A stretch of DNA of 38,072 nt from Gammaproteobacteria bacterium (GTDB taxonomy: Bacteria > Pseudomonadota > Gammaproteobacteria > JAJPIJ01): positions 1 to 38,072 of the forward strand of contig JAJVHZ010000121.1 of NCBI GenBank assembly GCA_022072255.1, in the 5' to 3' direction. This document shows, piece after piece, positions 1-7,240 of the stretch (within the stretch, counting starts at the first letter, position 1; every line of letters begins with the position of its first letter). The notes below the pieces were generated by a model that saw only the letters and a list, made by a program, of their open reading frames with translations, did no database searches and was not told the DNA's origin. Position numbers and translations under genes: made by a program.

Positions 1-426
1 TCGGCCCCGCCGGCCGCGGCGCCGACCCCGACACCGGCCGTACCGCCCGCTGCGCCGGTACCGCCGCCAGAGAACGTGGCGACCGCGCCACCGGCATATT
101 CCCCGCCGCCGGCACCCGCAAGCGTGGCCCCGGCGCCGACCCCGCCTGCGGCGCCGCCCGCATCCTCAGGGTCCTCGGCCATGGAGGAGTTGCTGAAACG
201 CCGGCAGGCGAGCGACAGCGTCGCCGAACCCGCCCCCGAACCGCCGCCGACCGCCACGGCGACCGCCGAACCGGTGCCCAAGCCGGTGAAGCGCAAGCAG
301 CAGAAACCCAGGCCGGTGGAACCCGCGCCGGCGCCGCCGCCGCCCGACCCGCCCCCTGCTGCCGGCGGCGCCGCGAATGCCTGGCAGAAGGCGAACCAGG
401 ACACCCAGTTCATCGAAGGCAACTGA
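1..426 (+). CDS. Pro/Ala-rich protein, C-terminal part (start lies left of window)
   Basis: The frame is open from base 1 to a TGA at 424-426, so only the last 141 residues are visible. Nearly all of the sequence is Pro, Ala, Thr and Val in low-complexity runs. They are broken by a short charged helix-like stretch (residues about 61-75, MEELLKRRQASDS), a Lys/Arg-rich patch (KPVKRKQQKPRP), and a non-repetitive C-terminus (AWQKANQDTQFIEGN). Such segments usually span the periplasm or link domains, but no domain can be named here. The next gene starts 16 bases downstream with its own strong ribosome site, so the two are probably co-transcribed. The ATG at 76 is internal and not the real start. 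Function unknown; that the frame is coding is supported by the codon pattern and the tight spacing. Confidence 0.7.
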   Translation, partial: SAPPAAAPTPTPAVPPAAPVPPPENVATAPPAYSPPPAPASVAPAPTPPAAPPASSGSSAMEELLKRRQASDSVAEPAPEPPPTATATAEPVPKPVKRKQQKPRPVEPAPAPPPPDPPPAAGGAANAWQKANQDTQFIEGN

Positions 427-442
427 CCCCAAGGAGCTCGGC

Positions 443-1648
443 ATGAGGCGATACACGGCTGCACGCGCATTCAATTCCGGTTTATCCAGGGCATGTCAGG
501 CTGCGTTTCGCAGCGTAATCCTCGCAGCGGTGACGATCATGGCGGTGGCCCCGGCTCACGCCGGCGGGGCGCTGCCGGGGACATACGGACACAAGATCTA
601 CCGGGTCGACTACAGCCTGTATCCGTTCGTGCAGGTGTACTTCCGAACCTTTGACGAGAACAAGCAGCCGCTGGTGAATCTGAACGAGCTGAACATAGGC
701 CTGATGGTGAAGGGGCGCGCCTACGACCCGATGAAGCGGCAGTACCGTATCGAGTCGGTACGGCAGATGCAGGTCGGCACGCGCACCGTGCTGGTACTGG
801 ACGCCAGCAAGTCGATGGCCGGCGCGCCGTTCGAGGCCGCCCTGCGCGCCGCCGCGCGCTACGTCGACACCAAGCGGCCGCAGGACGAGATCGCGGTGCT
901 CGCGATCCGCGACGAGAAGGAAGGCTACCAGCTCGTCTCCCAGTTCGAGCGCGACCCACTGGCGGTCGCCCGCCGCCTGGCCGACGTGCAGGTCGACGGC
1001 ATGCAGAGCCGCATCTACGACAGCGTCGGCGCCGCCATGCAGATGTGCGGCCTGAGCGGACAGGGTTCGCTCGATCCGGGCATCGAGAACTACATCGTCT
1101 CCTGCTCGATCGTCGTGTTCTCCGACGGCCTCGACGAGGGCAGTGCACTGGCACGCGAGGAGCTGATGGGACGCATCACCAACATGCCGGTGCCGGTGCC
1201 GATCTACTCGCTGGCCTATTCGAAGCGTTCCGACGAACACTTCAAGAATCTGGAGGCGCTGTCGAAAAATTCCTTCGGCAATTACTACAATGTCGGGGAG
1301 ACGGTGGATCGCATGCAGTCGATCGTGGAAGAGATCCAGAACATCGTGCAGAGCGACTACGTCGTCACCTTTCGCTCCTACCTGCCGGTGGACGGCGAGT
1401 CTCACGCGCTGAAGCTCGGCGTCGAGTACCCCACCGGCAGCGGCAAGTTCACCTACGACTCCGGCAGCTTCGAGGCCATCGAACCGCCGCCGGTGACGGG
1501 CATCAGAGAGCGGATGGAGGCGCTCAACGCGATGCTGCCGCCGCTCCCCGACGGCAATCCGCATTTCGGCGCCGCGGGCGGCGCCGCCGCCGTCCCGGAA
1601 CCCGCTACCCAACCACCGCTGCCCGCGCCGCCGGCAGTGGTGCAGTGA
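443..1648 (+). CDS. secreted von Willebrand factor type A domain protein
   Basis: The protein has 401 residues. I chose the ATG at 443 because AAGGAG lies at 431-436 and the frame then opens with a signal peptide (hydrophobic residues about 23-36, probable cleavage after AHA at 38-40). A vWA fold follows, with a MIDAS metal-binding motif DASKS at 120-124 preceded by a hydrophobic strand (TVLVLD). A later strand VVFSDG carries the usual second MIDAS aspartate. The last 40 or so residues are Pro/Ala-rich, like the end of the preceding gene. vWA proteins bind partners through a divalent metal, and here the location should be periplasmic or extracellular. The partner is unknown; the Pro/Ala-rich upstream protein and the lipoprotein downstream are candidates. 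It is not next to the MoxR-DUF58 genes, which commonly have vWA partners. Confidence 0.85.
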   Translation: MRRYTAARAFNSGLSRACQAAFRSVILAAVTIMAVAPAHAGGALPGTYGHKIYRVDYSLYPFVQVYFRTFDENKQPLVNLNELNIGLMVKGRAYDPMKRQYRIESVRQMQVGTRTVLVLDASKSMAGAPFEAALRAAARYVDTKRPQDEIAVLAIRDEKEGYQLVSQFERDPLAVARRLADVQVDGMQSRIYDSVGAAMQMCGLSGQGSLDPGIENYIVSCSIVVFSDGLDEGSALAREELMGRITNMPVPVPIYSLAYSKRSDEHFKNLEALSKNSFGNYYNVGETVDRMQSIVEEIQNIVQSDYVVTFRSYLPVDGESHALKLGVEYPTGSGKFTYDSGSFEAIEPPPVTGIRERMEALNAMLPPLPDGNPHFGAAGGAAAVPEPATQPPLPAPPAVVQ

Positions 1649-1708
1649 AATCAGAACCGCGAAGCCTGGGCACCAACCGCTTGAAGCTCACATCGTAAGG
1701 AGACCATC

Positions 1709-2326
1709 ATGAAGACTCGTTCGAAGGCAGCAGTAGTCGGCGTCACCCTTTCCTGTGTCGTGCTGACGGGTTGCACCGGTGGCAGCTACTCGACCACCGA
1801 GACCTCCACGGTCGGCGGCGCCGCCGTCGGCGCGCTGGTCGGCGGCCTGCTGGGCGGCTGGGAATGGGCTGCCATTGGCGCGGCGAGCGGCGCGGCCCTG
1901 GGCTGGGTCACCGGCAAGGCGATCGAGGCTCAGGAGATCTCGTCCCGCAGCACGGTGCAGGACCAACAGTTGTACGGCTACTCCGCCCCCTCCGACAGCG
2001 TGTTCGTGAACATCAACTCCGCGACCTCCTCGCCGCAGGTGGTCGCCCCGGGCGGTGTCGTGGACGTGGTCACCGATTATTCGCTGGCACTGCCGCAGAG
2101 CATGTCGCAGGCGAACGTGATGGCCACCAGCGTGCTGATGAAGGACGGCGAGAAGGTCATGGAGTTCAAGGGCAAGCCGGTGCCGAAGGCCTCCGGCGGA
2201 TATACGATCAAGCTGCCGATCAACATCCCGGCAGAGGCCGCCCCGGGCACGTACGTCATCGAGCACAACGTCTCGGCCGGCAGCACCTACGACAGCGCGC
2301 AATCGACCTTCGTCGTCAAGTCCTGA
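1709..2326 (+). CDS. glycine-zipper outer-membrane-type lipoprotein
   Basis: The protein has 205 residues. The ATG at 1709 is preceded by AAGGAG about 7 bases upstream. The N-terminus is a lipoprotein signal with lipobox LTGC (Cys at 22), and no Asp follows the Cys, so outer-membrane sorting is likely. Residues about 33-70 form a glycine-zipper segment (VGGAAVGALVGGLLGG, then AAIGAASGAALGW) like those of the SlyB/Rickettsia 17-kDa lipoprotein group. The remaining roughly 130 residues look beta-rich (strand-turn pattern ending in QSTFVVKS) and may form an immunoglobulin-like fold. It lies 60 bases after the vWA gene, which suggests one operon. The role is probably envelope structure or stability. 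The lipoprotein class is secure, but the specific function is not known. Confidence 0.8.
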   Translation: MKTRSKAAVVGVTLSCVVLTGCTGGSYSTTETSTVGGAAVGALVGGLLGGWEWAAIGAASGAALGWVTGKAIEAQEISSRSTVQDQQLYGYSAPSDSVFVNINSATSSPQVVAPGGVVDVVTDYSLALPQSMSQANVMATSVLMKDGEKVMEFKGKPVPKASGGYTIKLPINIPAEAAPGTYVIEHNVSAGSTYDSAQSTFVVKS

Positions 2327-2458
2327 TCCCCGCGGATTTCACGGTGTCGGCCCCGAGGGCGGCGTGGACAGCGATGTCCCCGCCGCCCGTTTCGTTTGCG
2401 GGCCGCCGGCGCCGGGAAGCCTTCCCGCCCGCGAACGATTGATCCGGACAGTCCTGCG

Positions 2459-3196
2459 ATGAGACGCCTGCTCGCCGCGGCGCTGCTGTGGCTCTGTCTG
2501 CTCCCGCCGGCGTGGACGCAGGCGACGCGCTGCGAGGCCGAGGTGCGGCGCGCCGCCGCCACGCTCGGCCAGATCTACCGCCAATGGCCGCTGCGACCGA
2601 CCGGCGATCGCGTCGAGCAGGGAGCGCAGTACGTCGCCGCACGCCTGGGGCGCAACGAGACCTCGTCCGGCAGGCAGTGGCGCGTGCACGTCGTGCGCGA
2701 CACCAAGCTCAACGCCTTCTCGATCGGCGACGGCCACATCTTTCTCACCGAGGGGATGCTCCGCTTCGTCGCCAACGAGGGCGAGCTGGCGGCCGTCATC
2801 GCGCACGAATTCGGGCACCACCTCGCCGGACACTTCTGTACCACCGCGCGCAAACGCGGGTTCGTGGGCGGATTGTTCGGCGGCCACGAAGGTGAAGGCG
2901 CCACCCGCAGCCGCGTGGGCACCCTGACCGCGGTCGTGGATCCGCAGAAGGAGCGGGAGGCCGACCGCATTGCCACCGTCGTGCTCGAACGCGCCGGCTA
3001 CGATCCGCATCATGCGCTCGAGCTCGCCATGCGTGTCGCGCGCAGCGGCAGCCCTGCCCACTTCCAGTACAAACACCGCATCGAGGCCCTGCAGGAACTG
3101 CTCGCCGGCCGCCCCCCCGACCCCATTACGCAGCCGGACTCGGGCGAGTTCCTGGAGATGAAGCGCACCCTGTGGCGGGAGGATGCGTTGCGCTGA
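2459..3196 (+). CDS. M48-family periplasmic zinc metalloprotease
   Basis: The protein has 245 residues. I chose the ATG at 2459 because it begins a signal peptide ([20 protein letters not shown]); the frame is open further upstream but the extension lacks secretion character. The catalytic motif is HEFGH at 116-120, with a second His-rich turn just after it (HLAGH). The third zinc ligand should be Glu165 in EREAD at 165-169, the M48 pattern. Length and layout resemble BepA/LoiP-type soluble or lipidated proteases that degrade misfolded envelope proteins. Residue 25 is a Cys, but the context (QATRC) is not a good lipobox. It follows the lipoprotein gene by 132 bases. The family is certain; the substrate is unknown. 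An envelope quality-control role fits its neighbours. Confidence 0.88.
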   Translation: MRRLLAAALLWLCLLPPAWTQATRCEAEVRRAAATLGQIYRQWPLRPTGDRVEQGAQYVAARLGRNETSSGRQWRVHVVRDTKLNAFSIGDGHIFLTEGMLRFVANEGELAAVIAHEFGHHLAGHFCTTARKRGFVGGLFGGHEGEGATRSRVGTLTAVVDPQKEREADRIATVVLERAGYDPHHALELAMRVARSGSPAHFQYKHRIEALQELLAGRPPDPITQPDSGEFLEMKRTLWREDALR

Positions 3197-3258
3197 CGGC
3201 GGCCAGGGGCTCCGCGCCCCGGCCCACGGGCGGGTGTCTGAAAATACCCGGTGGAAGA

Positions 3259-3335
3259 TGGCGCGCTCGGCGGGATTCGAACCCACGACCCCAGCCTTCG
3301 GAGGGCTGTACTCTATCCATCTGAGCTACGAGCGC
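3259..3335 (-). tRNA. tRNA-Arg, anticodon CCG
   Basis: The minus strand folds into a full cloverleaf. The acceptor stem GCGCTCG/CGAGCGC (3329-3335 with 3263-3269) is perfectly paired. The D arm is GCTC...GAGT, the anticodon stem CAGCC/GGCTG, and the seven-base loop CTCCGAA places CCG (plus-strand 3299-3301) as the anticodon, reading CGG. The T arm is GTGGG-TTCGAAT-CCCGC. The discriminator is G, and the CCA end is encoded (3259-3261). A dedicated CGG decoder fits such a GC-rich genome. Confidence 0.97.
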
Positions 3336-3352
3336 GTTTGCGGCAGAAACGA

Positions 3353-3358
3353 ATTCTA
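3353..3358 (-). promoter_or_regulatory. putative -10 element for tRNA-Arg
   Basis: The minus strand reads TAGAAT, ending 17 bases before the tRNA 5' end. It sits in a locally AT-rich island (GAATTC) within GC-rich DNA. No good -35 hexamer is visible at 17 bases spacing. Confidence 0.4.
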
Positions 3359-3616
3359 GCCGAGGGGCCCGCCGCGCGCATGACCCGTGTCCACGGACCG
3401 CGGCACCCGTTCGATCGTGTCACGGCCGCGCTGCTGGCAACCCGGCGACTCCCTGGCCCGCACCCCTTCCGGGAGTGGCGATACCGGCCGCCGCACGGCG
3501 GCATTCAAGAGCAAAAAGGTTAACGCCTGCCGGCCCTGACGTCCAATCGCCTGTCAAGCCCGCCGGGTCAGTCATATCGAAACGCGACAGGCCGGCGAGC
3601 GGCCATGATTTACATA

Positions 3617-3622
3617 TATAAT
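3617..3622 (+). promoter_or_regulatory. putative -10 element of the cytochrome operon
   Basis: A perfect TATAAT lies inside the only AT-rich patch upstream of the cytochrome genes, 84 bases before the first start codon. There is no consensus -35 hexamer at 16-18 bases upstream, so an activator may be needed. No FNR-type TTGAT-N4-ATCAA palindrome was seen. Confidence 0.4.
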
Positions 3623-3706
3623 TGCCCCAGGCAGGGGAAGCCGCCCGCTCGTGGCCTGGCGGGTCAGCGCGGGAGTCGACAAGATCAACAATCCGCTGGG
3701 GGAATC

Positions 3707-3880
3707 ATGAGCCAAGAACAAGACGCGATTTTCCTCAGAACCTTCACCATCGTTCCCACTGTGCTCACGGTCTTCGGCATCTTCGCCGCGATCATGGGCC
3801 GGCGTTTCGGGAACCCGGCACAGACCGAGGGGTCGGTGGCAGAGCAACCGCCCGCGGCAACGGATACAACGCATGAGTGA
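3707..3880 (+). CDS. small single-helix membrane protein, paralogue of cytochrome N-terminus
   Basis: The protein has 57 residues and starts at ATG 3707, just after a GGGGG ribosome site. It opens MSQEQDAIFLRTFTIV and has one membrane helix (about residues 14-30), followed by a short polar tail. The first 35 residues align well with the N-terminus of the next gene (MSDQQDRQFFRNFSLT): same charged start, same F-[LF]-R-[TN]-F pattern, and [FL]G[IV]FA with MGR after the helix. It looks like a stand-alone copy of the cytochrome's membrane anchor. It overlaps the cytochrome gene by 8 bases (ATGAGTGA), implying translational coupling. It could be an assembly partner or a helix of a cytochrome complex, or the remnant of a duplicated cytochrome that lost its haem domain. 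No haem motif is present. Confidence 0.75.
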   Translation: MSQEQDAIFLRTFTIVPTVLTVFGIFAAIMGRRFGNPAQTEGSVAEQPPAATDTTHE

Positions 3881-4874
3881 TCAGCAAGACCGCCAGTTCT
3901 TCCGTAATTTCTCGCTCACCCTCCTCGGGCTGGCGCTCTTCGGCGTCTTCGCCTCCTTCATGGGACGTCAGATCGCCACGCTGGTGCCCCAGGACAGCGG
4001 CGCCGAGGTGATCGCCGAGCGCGTGGCGCCGGTCGGCGCGGTTTACACGGAAGACAGTCCGCCCCCCACGGTCGTCAACGAGGCGCCTCCCGCGGTCGCT
4101 GCCGCCGGCGCCACCGGCGACGTCGGCAAGCAGACATACGATACCGTCTGCATGGCCTGCCATGGCGCCGGCGTGGCCGGGGCACCGAAGTTCGGTGACA
4201 AGGGCGCCTGGGAGCCGCGTATCGCCCAGGGCATGGACCTGCTGCACAAGCACGCGATCGAGGGCTTTCAGGGCAGCACCGGCGTGATGCCGGCCAGGGG
4301 CGGGAGGACGGACCTCTCCGACGACGCCGTCAAGGCGGCCGTGGATTACATCCTTGCCGAGAGCGGCGGGCCGGCGCGCGCCGCGCCCGCGGCCGCGGAG
4401 GCCGCCACTGCTCCGGCTGCTCCGGCTGCTCCGGCTGCTCCGGCTGCTCCGGCTGCTCCGGCTGCTCCGGCTGCTCCGGCTGCTCCGGCTGCTCCGGCTG
4501 CTCCGGCTGCCGAAGCTCCCGCTCCCGCGGAGGCAACCGCTGCGCAGCCTGCCGAGGCCTCGGCTCCCGCAGCGGCCGCACCTGCAGCCGGGGCCCCCGA
4601 GGCCGTTGCCGGCGGCGCGAGCGAGAAGGGCAAGCAGGTCTACGACACCGTCTGCATGGTCTGCCACACCACCGGCGCCGCCGGCGCTCCGAAGTTTGCC
4701 GACAAGGCCGCCTGGGAGCCGCGCATCTCCCAGGGCATGGACCTGCTGTATGAGCATTCGCTCAAGGGATTCATGGGTGCAGCGGGCATGATGCCGCCGA
4801 AGGGTGGCCGCGCCGATCTTCCCGATGACGACGTCAAGGCGGCCGTCGACTACATGGTAGGTGCCGCCAAGTAA
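3873..4874 (+). CDS. membrane-anchored dihaem cytochrome c (two c5-like domains)
   Basis: The protein has 333 residues. One N-terminal helix (about 13-30) anchors it, with the rest in the periplasm. The first haem domain has CMACH at 93-97 and a likely axial Met in GVMPARGG (Met139). The second has CMVCH at 261-265 and an axial Met in GMMPPKGG (306 or 307). Both share APKF[GA]DK...WEPRI[AS]QGMDLL, the signature of cytochrome c5-like small class I cytochromes. The domains are joined by an Ala/Pro linker (about 171-248), part of which is coded by a perfect 9-base tandem repeat. It probably carries electrons between the quinol side and a terminal oxidase or reductase; partner enzymes are not in the window. 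The start overlaps the preceding small gene, and 29 bases separate it from the next cytochrome gene. Confidence 0.9.
   Translation: MSDQQDRQFFRNFSLTLLGLALFGVFASFMGRQIATLVPQDSGAEVIAERVAPVGAVYTEDSPPPTVVNEAPPAVAAAGATGDVGKQTYDTVCMACHGAGVAGAPKFGDKGAWEPRIAQGMDLLHKHAIEGFQGSTGVMPARGGRTDLSDDAVKAAVDYILAESGGPARAAPAAAEAATAPAAPAAPAAPAAPAAPAAPAAPAAPAAPAAPAAEAPAPAEATAAQPAEASAPAAAAPAAGAPEAVAGGASEKGKQVYDTVCMVCHTTGAAGAPKFADKAAWEPRISQGMDLLYEHSLKGFMGAAGMMPPKGGRADLPDDDVKAAVDYMVGAAK
4408..4506 (+). repeat. perfect 9-base tandem repeat, 11 copies (CTGCTCCGG)
   Basis: Eleven identical copies of CTGCTCCGG run without a mismatch and code for the Ala-Ala-Pro linker between the two haem domains. Because the unit is a multiple of three, copy-number change would lengthen or shorten the linker without breaking the frame. 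The absence of silent variation points to recent expansion or ongoing homogenisation. Confidence 0.97.
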
Positions 4875-4903
4875 TTCTTCCCAACTGTCTGGAGTAAACA
4901 GCC

Positions 4904-5428
4904 ATGCAAAACAACGTACGTACACTGTGGATTGCCGCCATTGCCGCCGCTTTGACATTGGGTGGTTGCGGAAAGAAGGAAGAGGCGGCGGCGCCCGCGC
5001 CCGCCGAATCGGCGGCTGCACCGGCCGCCGAGGCTCCGGCTGCTCCTGCCGAGGCGGCCCCTGCCGCGGAGACGGCGGCTGCACCGGCGGAAGCTCCTGC
5101 TGCGGAGGCTGCGGCACCCGCCGCCGAGGCCGCTGCCCCGGCCGCGGAAGGTGCACCCGCCGCGACCGCCGCGAACGAGAAGGGCAAGCAGATCTACGAC
5201 TCCGTCTGCATGGCCTGCCATGCCGCCGGCATCGCCGGCGCGCCGAAGTTCGGCGACAAGGCCGCGTGGGAGCCTCGCATCGCCCAGGGCATGGACCTGC
5301 TGCACGAGCACTCGATCAAGGGATACACGGGCAAGACGGGCATGATGCCACCGAAGGGCGGCCGCGCCGACCTGCCCGACGCAGACGTAATGGCGGCCGT
5401 CGACTACATGGTGAGCGCCGCCAAATAA
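4904..5428 (+). CDS. lipoprotein cytochrome c (c5-like, one haem)
   Basis: The protein has 174 residues. The signal is of lipoprotein type with lipobox LGGC (Cys22), followed by GKKEE, so the protein should be tethered to a membrane by lipid. Residues about 27-90 are an Ala/Pro/Glu linker. The haem domain has CMACH at 102-106 and an axial Met in GMMPPKGG (147 or 148), ending AAVDYMVSAAK. This domain is almost the same as the second domain of the upstream cytochrome and less like its first, so the copies arose by local duplication. It is the last gene of the operon, with an intrinsic terminator 23 bases after its stop. It probably works in the same electron-transfer route, placed on a different membrane face or at a different reach by its lipid anchor. 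Confidence 0.9.
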   Translation: MQNNVRTLWIAAIAAALTLGGCGKKEEAAAPAPAESAAAPAAEAPAAPAEAAPAAETAAAPAEAPAAEAAAPAAEAAAPAAEGAPAATAANEKGKQIYDSVCMACHAAGIAGAPKFGDKAAWEPRIAQGMDLLHEHSIKGYTGKTGMMPPKGGRADLPDADVMAAVDYMVSAAK

Positions 5429-5450
5429 TTCGAGGGGCCTCATGCGGACG

Positions 5451-5480
5451 AAGGGCGGCCGCGTGCCGCCCTTCCTCTTT
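5451..5480 (+). terminator. intrinsic terminator of the cytochrome operon
   Basis: AAGGGCGGC (5451-5459) pairs perfectly with GCCGCCCTT (5465-5473) around a five-base loop, followed by CCTCTTT. It lies 23 bases after the stop codon of the last cytochrome gene. Confidence 0.85.
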
Positions 5481-5604
5481 CCTGGCGCCCGACGTCGTGA
5501 ACCGCGCCACGCGTTTCACAGTCTCTTCACCACCCCTTCGTACTGCCTCCCCGCCCGCGCACTATCGTTTGCCCGTCAGCCCCTGACGGACGAAGGAGTG
5601 CAGC

Positions 5605-7230
5605 ATGTTCAAACGCGGTTATTCCCTGCTCGTCCTCGCGCTCGCATGCACGCAGGCGGACGCGGACAGCGCGACCGTGCCGTGGAGCGAGTTCAAGGAA
5701 CTGTATGCCGAGCACATCGAGAACACGCGGCGCAAGGACGAGGACGGCAAGGCGGGCGCGCCGCCCGGCTACACGCTGCGCCGTGCCGAGATGGCGCTCC
5801 GCGCCGACGGCGATACGGTCACCGGCGAGATCGCATTCACCGGTGCAACGCTGTTGCCGCCGCCCGTGGTCGTCCCGCTGATCCGCGAGACGACGCTCGT
5901 CGCGGGCGTGCGCGGCGAGAAGGGCGGGCAGGTGCTGCGCACGGCGGATGCGGTGGCCTTTCGCAGCGATACCACCGGCCCGTTTCAGGTGACGCTCGAT
6001 GTCGTCCTGCCCGTGGCGCGCGAACGCGAGGCGCGCAGCTTCGACGTGCCGGGGCCCGCCGCGATCACCAATGCGCTGCGGATCGATCTTCCGCCCGGCG
6101 CGCGTCTGACCGGCACGCCAGGGGTCCCCGGATCGGACGGCCGCCACTACCTCGCCGCAGGCCGGGTCCAGACCATCCGCTATATCAGCAAAGAGGAGGC
6201 CGCCGCCATGCCGCCCGCCATCGACATCTTCACCGAGATCGCCGTGCACCAGCATCGCCTTCGCCTCACCACCCTGCTCGTCCCCGGGCAGCCGCTCGCG
6301 CGTCCCTTCGACCTGCAGTTGCCGGCCGGGGCTCGCATCATCAGCTCCACCCTGCAGGATGACTGGTGGCGACTGCGGAACGATGGGTGCTACCGCATCG
6401 ACCTGCCCGCCGATCTCGATCGTGCCCTGGAGATCGTCGCCGATCTCGACGCGCCGGCGTCGCAGCCGCTGCAGGTCATGCTGCCGCGGATACGCGAGAA
6501 CATCGGAGCGGAGGGCAACTTCACGGTGCGCGAACCCGTGCACACGCGGGTCTCGGTGCAGGGCGCCGGGCTGGCCGGGAATCTGCCCGCGGAGCAGCTG
6601 TCCGGGGCGATCCGCGAGCGCTGGCCGGCGCTCGTGCATTTCGAACATGCCGGCGAGGAGCCGGTCGCGATCGCCCTCGAGCCGCTGCCGGCGGTCGGCA
6701 CGCCGGAACTCGTGCTGGACGCAGTGACATTTTTCGCCGCCTACGGCGAGGATGGCCAGGTGCTCACCACGCTGCGGATGGCAGTGCCTGCCACCGCCGG
6801 CACCCGCCTGCGGCTGAAGCCGGTGCCCGGCGTGGAGGTGTGGTCGGTGACGGTCGACGGCGCGCGTCGCGAGATGCTCATCGAGGACGAGCGCGCCTGG
6901 GTCGTGCCGCTCGACGGCAAGTCCGCCGCGGAGGTCGAGATCGCCCTGCTCGCGCGGCACGACCGGCCGGCATTGCGCGGCAACCTGAATCTCACCCTGC
7001 CGGAGACCGGTCTGAGCGCACGCGTCCTGTACTTCGGACTGGCCCTGCCGAAGCGCCTGGAGCTCGCGTCCATGGACAGCGACCTGGCACCCGAGGACCC
7101 GGCGCGGCTGCCGCACCCGGAATACTTCAGGGGATCCTCCTATCTGTTCACGCGCTCGTTCTATCGCGGCGAGGCGATCCCGGTTGCGCTCGCGTACCGC
7201 GAACCCGCCGCCGTTGTCGTCGGCCAGTGA
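5605..7230 (+). CDS. large secreted beta-rich protein of unknown function
   Basis: The protein has 541 residues. The ATG at 5605 has GAAGGAG about 8 bases upstream and opens a signal peptide (hydrophobic about 6-15, cleavage near ADA at 18-20). The mature part has no cysteine-rich motif or membrane helix. It reads as repeated beta strands and turns, with many patterns of the type [VI]-x-[ILV]-x-[LV] and acidic-Pro loops, consistent with several immunoglobulin-like or adhesin-like domains. I do not recognise the family. The CreD-like membrane gene begins only 10 bases after its stop, so the two very probably act together at the inner membrane or in the periplasm. It may be the soluble partner of that membrane protein. 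Confidence 0.75.
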   Translation: MFKRGYSLLVLALACTQADADSATVPWSEFKELYAEHIENTRRKDEDGKAGAPPGYTLRRAEMALRADGDTVTGEIAFTGATLLPPPVVVPLIRETTLVAGVRGEKGGQVLRTADAVAFRSDTTGPFQVTLDVVLPVAREREARSFDVPGPAAITNALRIDLPPGARLTGTPGVPGSDGRHYLAAGRVQTIRYISKEEAAAMPPAIDIFTEIAVHQHRLRLTTLLVPGQPLARPFDLQLPAGARIISSTLQDDWWRLRNDGCYRIDLPADLDRALEIVADLDAPASQPLQVMLPRIRENIGAEGNFTVREPVHTRVSVQGAGLAGNLPAEQLSGAIRERWPALVHFEHAGEEPVAIALEPLPAVGTPELVLDAVTFFAAYGEDGQVLTTLRMAVPATAGTRLRLKPVPGVEVWSVTVDGARREMLIEDERAWVVPLDGKSAAEVEIALLARHDRPALRGNLNLTLPETGLSARVLYFGLALPKRLELASMDSDLAPEDPARLPHPEYFRGSSYLFTRSFYRGEAIPVALAYREPAAVVVGQ

Positions 7231-7240
7231 GGATGCCGGC

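Larger units (their letters stand above)
3336..3706. other. intergenic region between tRNA-Arg and cytochrome operon
   Basis: This stretch of about 370 bases separates divergent units and holds no convincing gene; the short open frames in it have no ribosome sites or recognisable products. It should hold the tRNA promoter (3353-3358, minus strand) and the promoter of the cytochrome operon. An AT-rich patch TACATATATAATT at 3611-3623 is the likely core of the latter. I saw no attachment site or repeat. Confidence 0.5.

Noticed and set aside
3251-3523. A short plus-strand frame containing GGIRTHD
   Set aside because: It is a translation of the antisense strand of tRNA-Arg, a well-known false gene call.
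4408-4506. Short regular repeats as a CRISPR array
   Set aside because: The unit is 9 bases with no spacers and lies in frame in a cytochrome gene.
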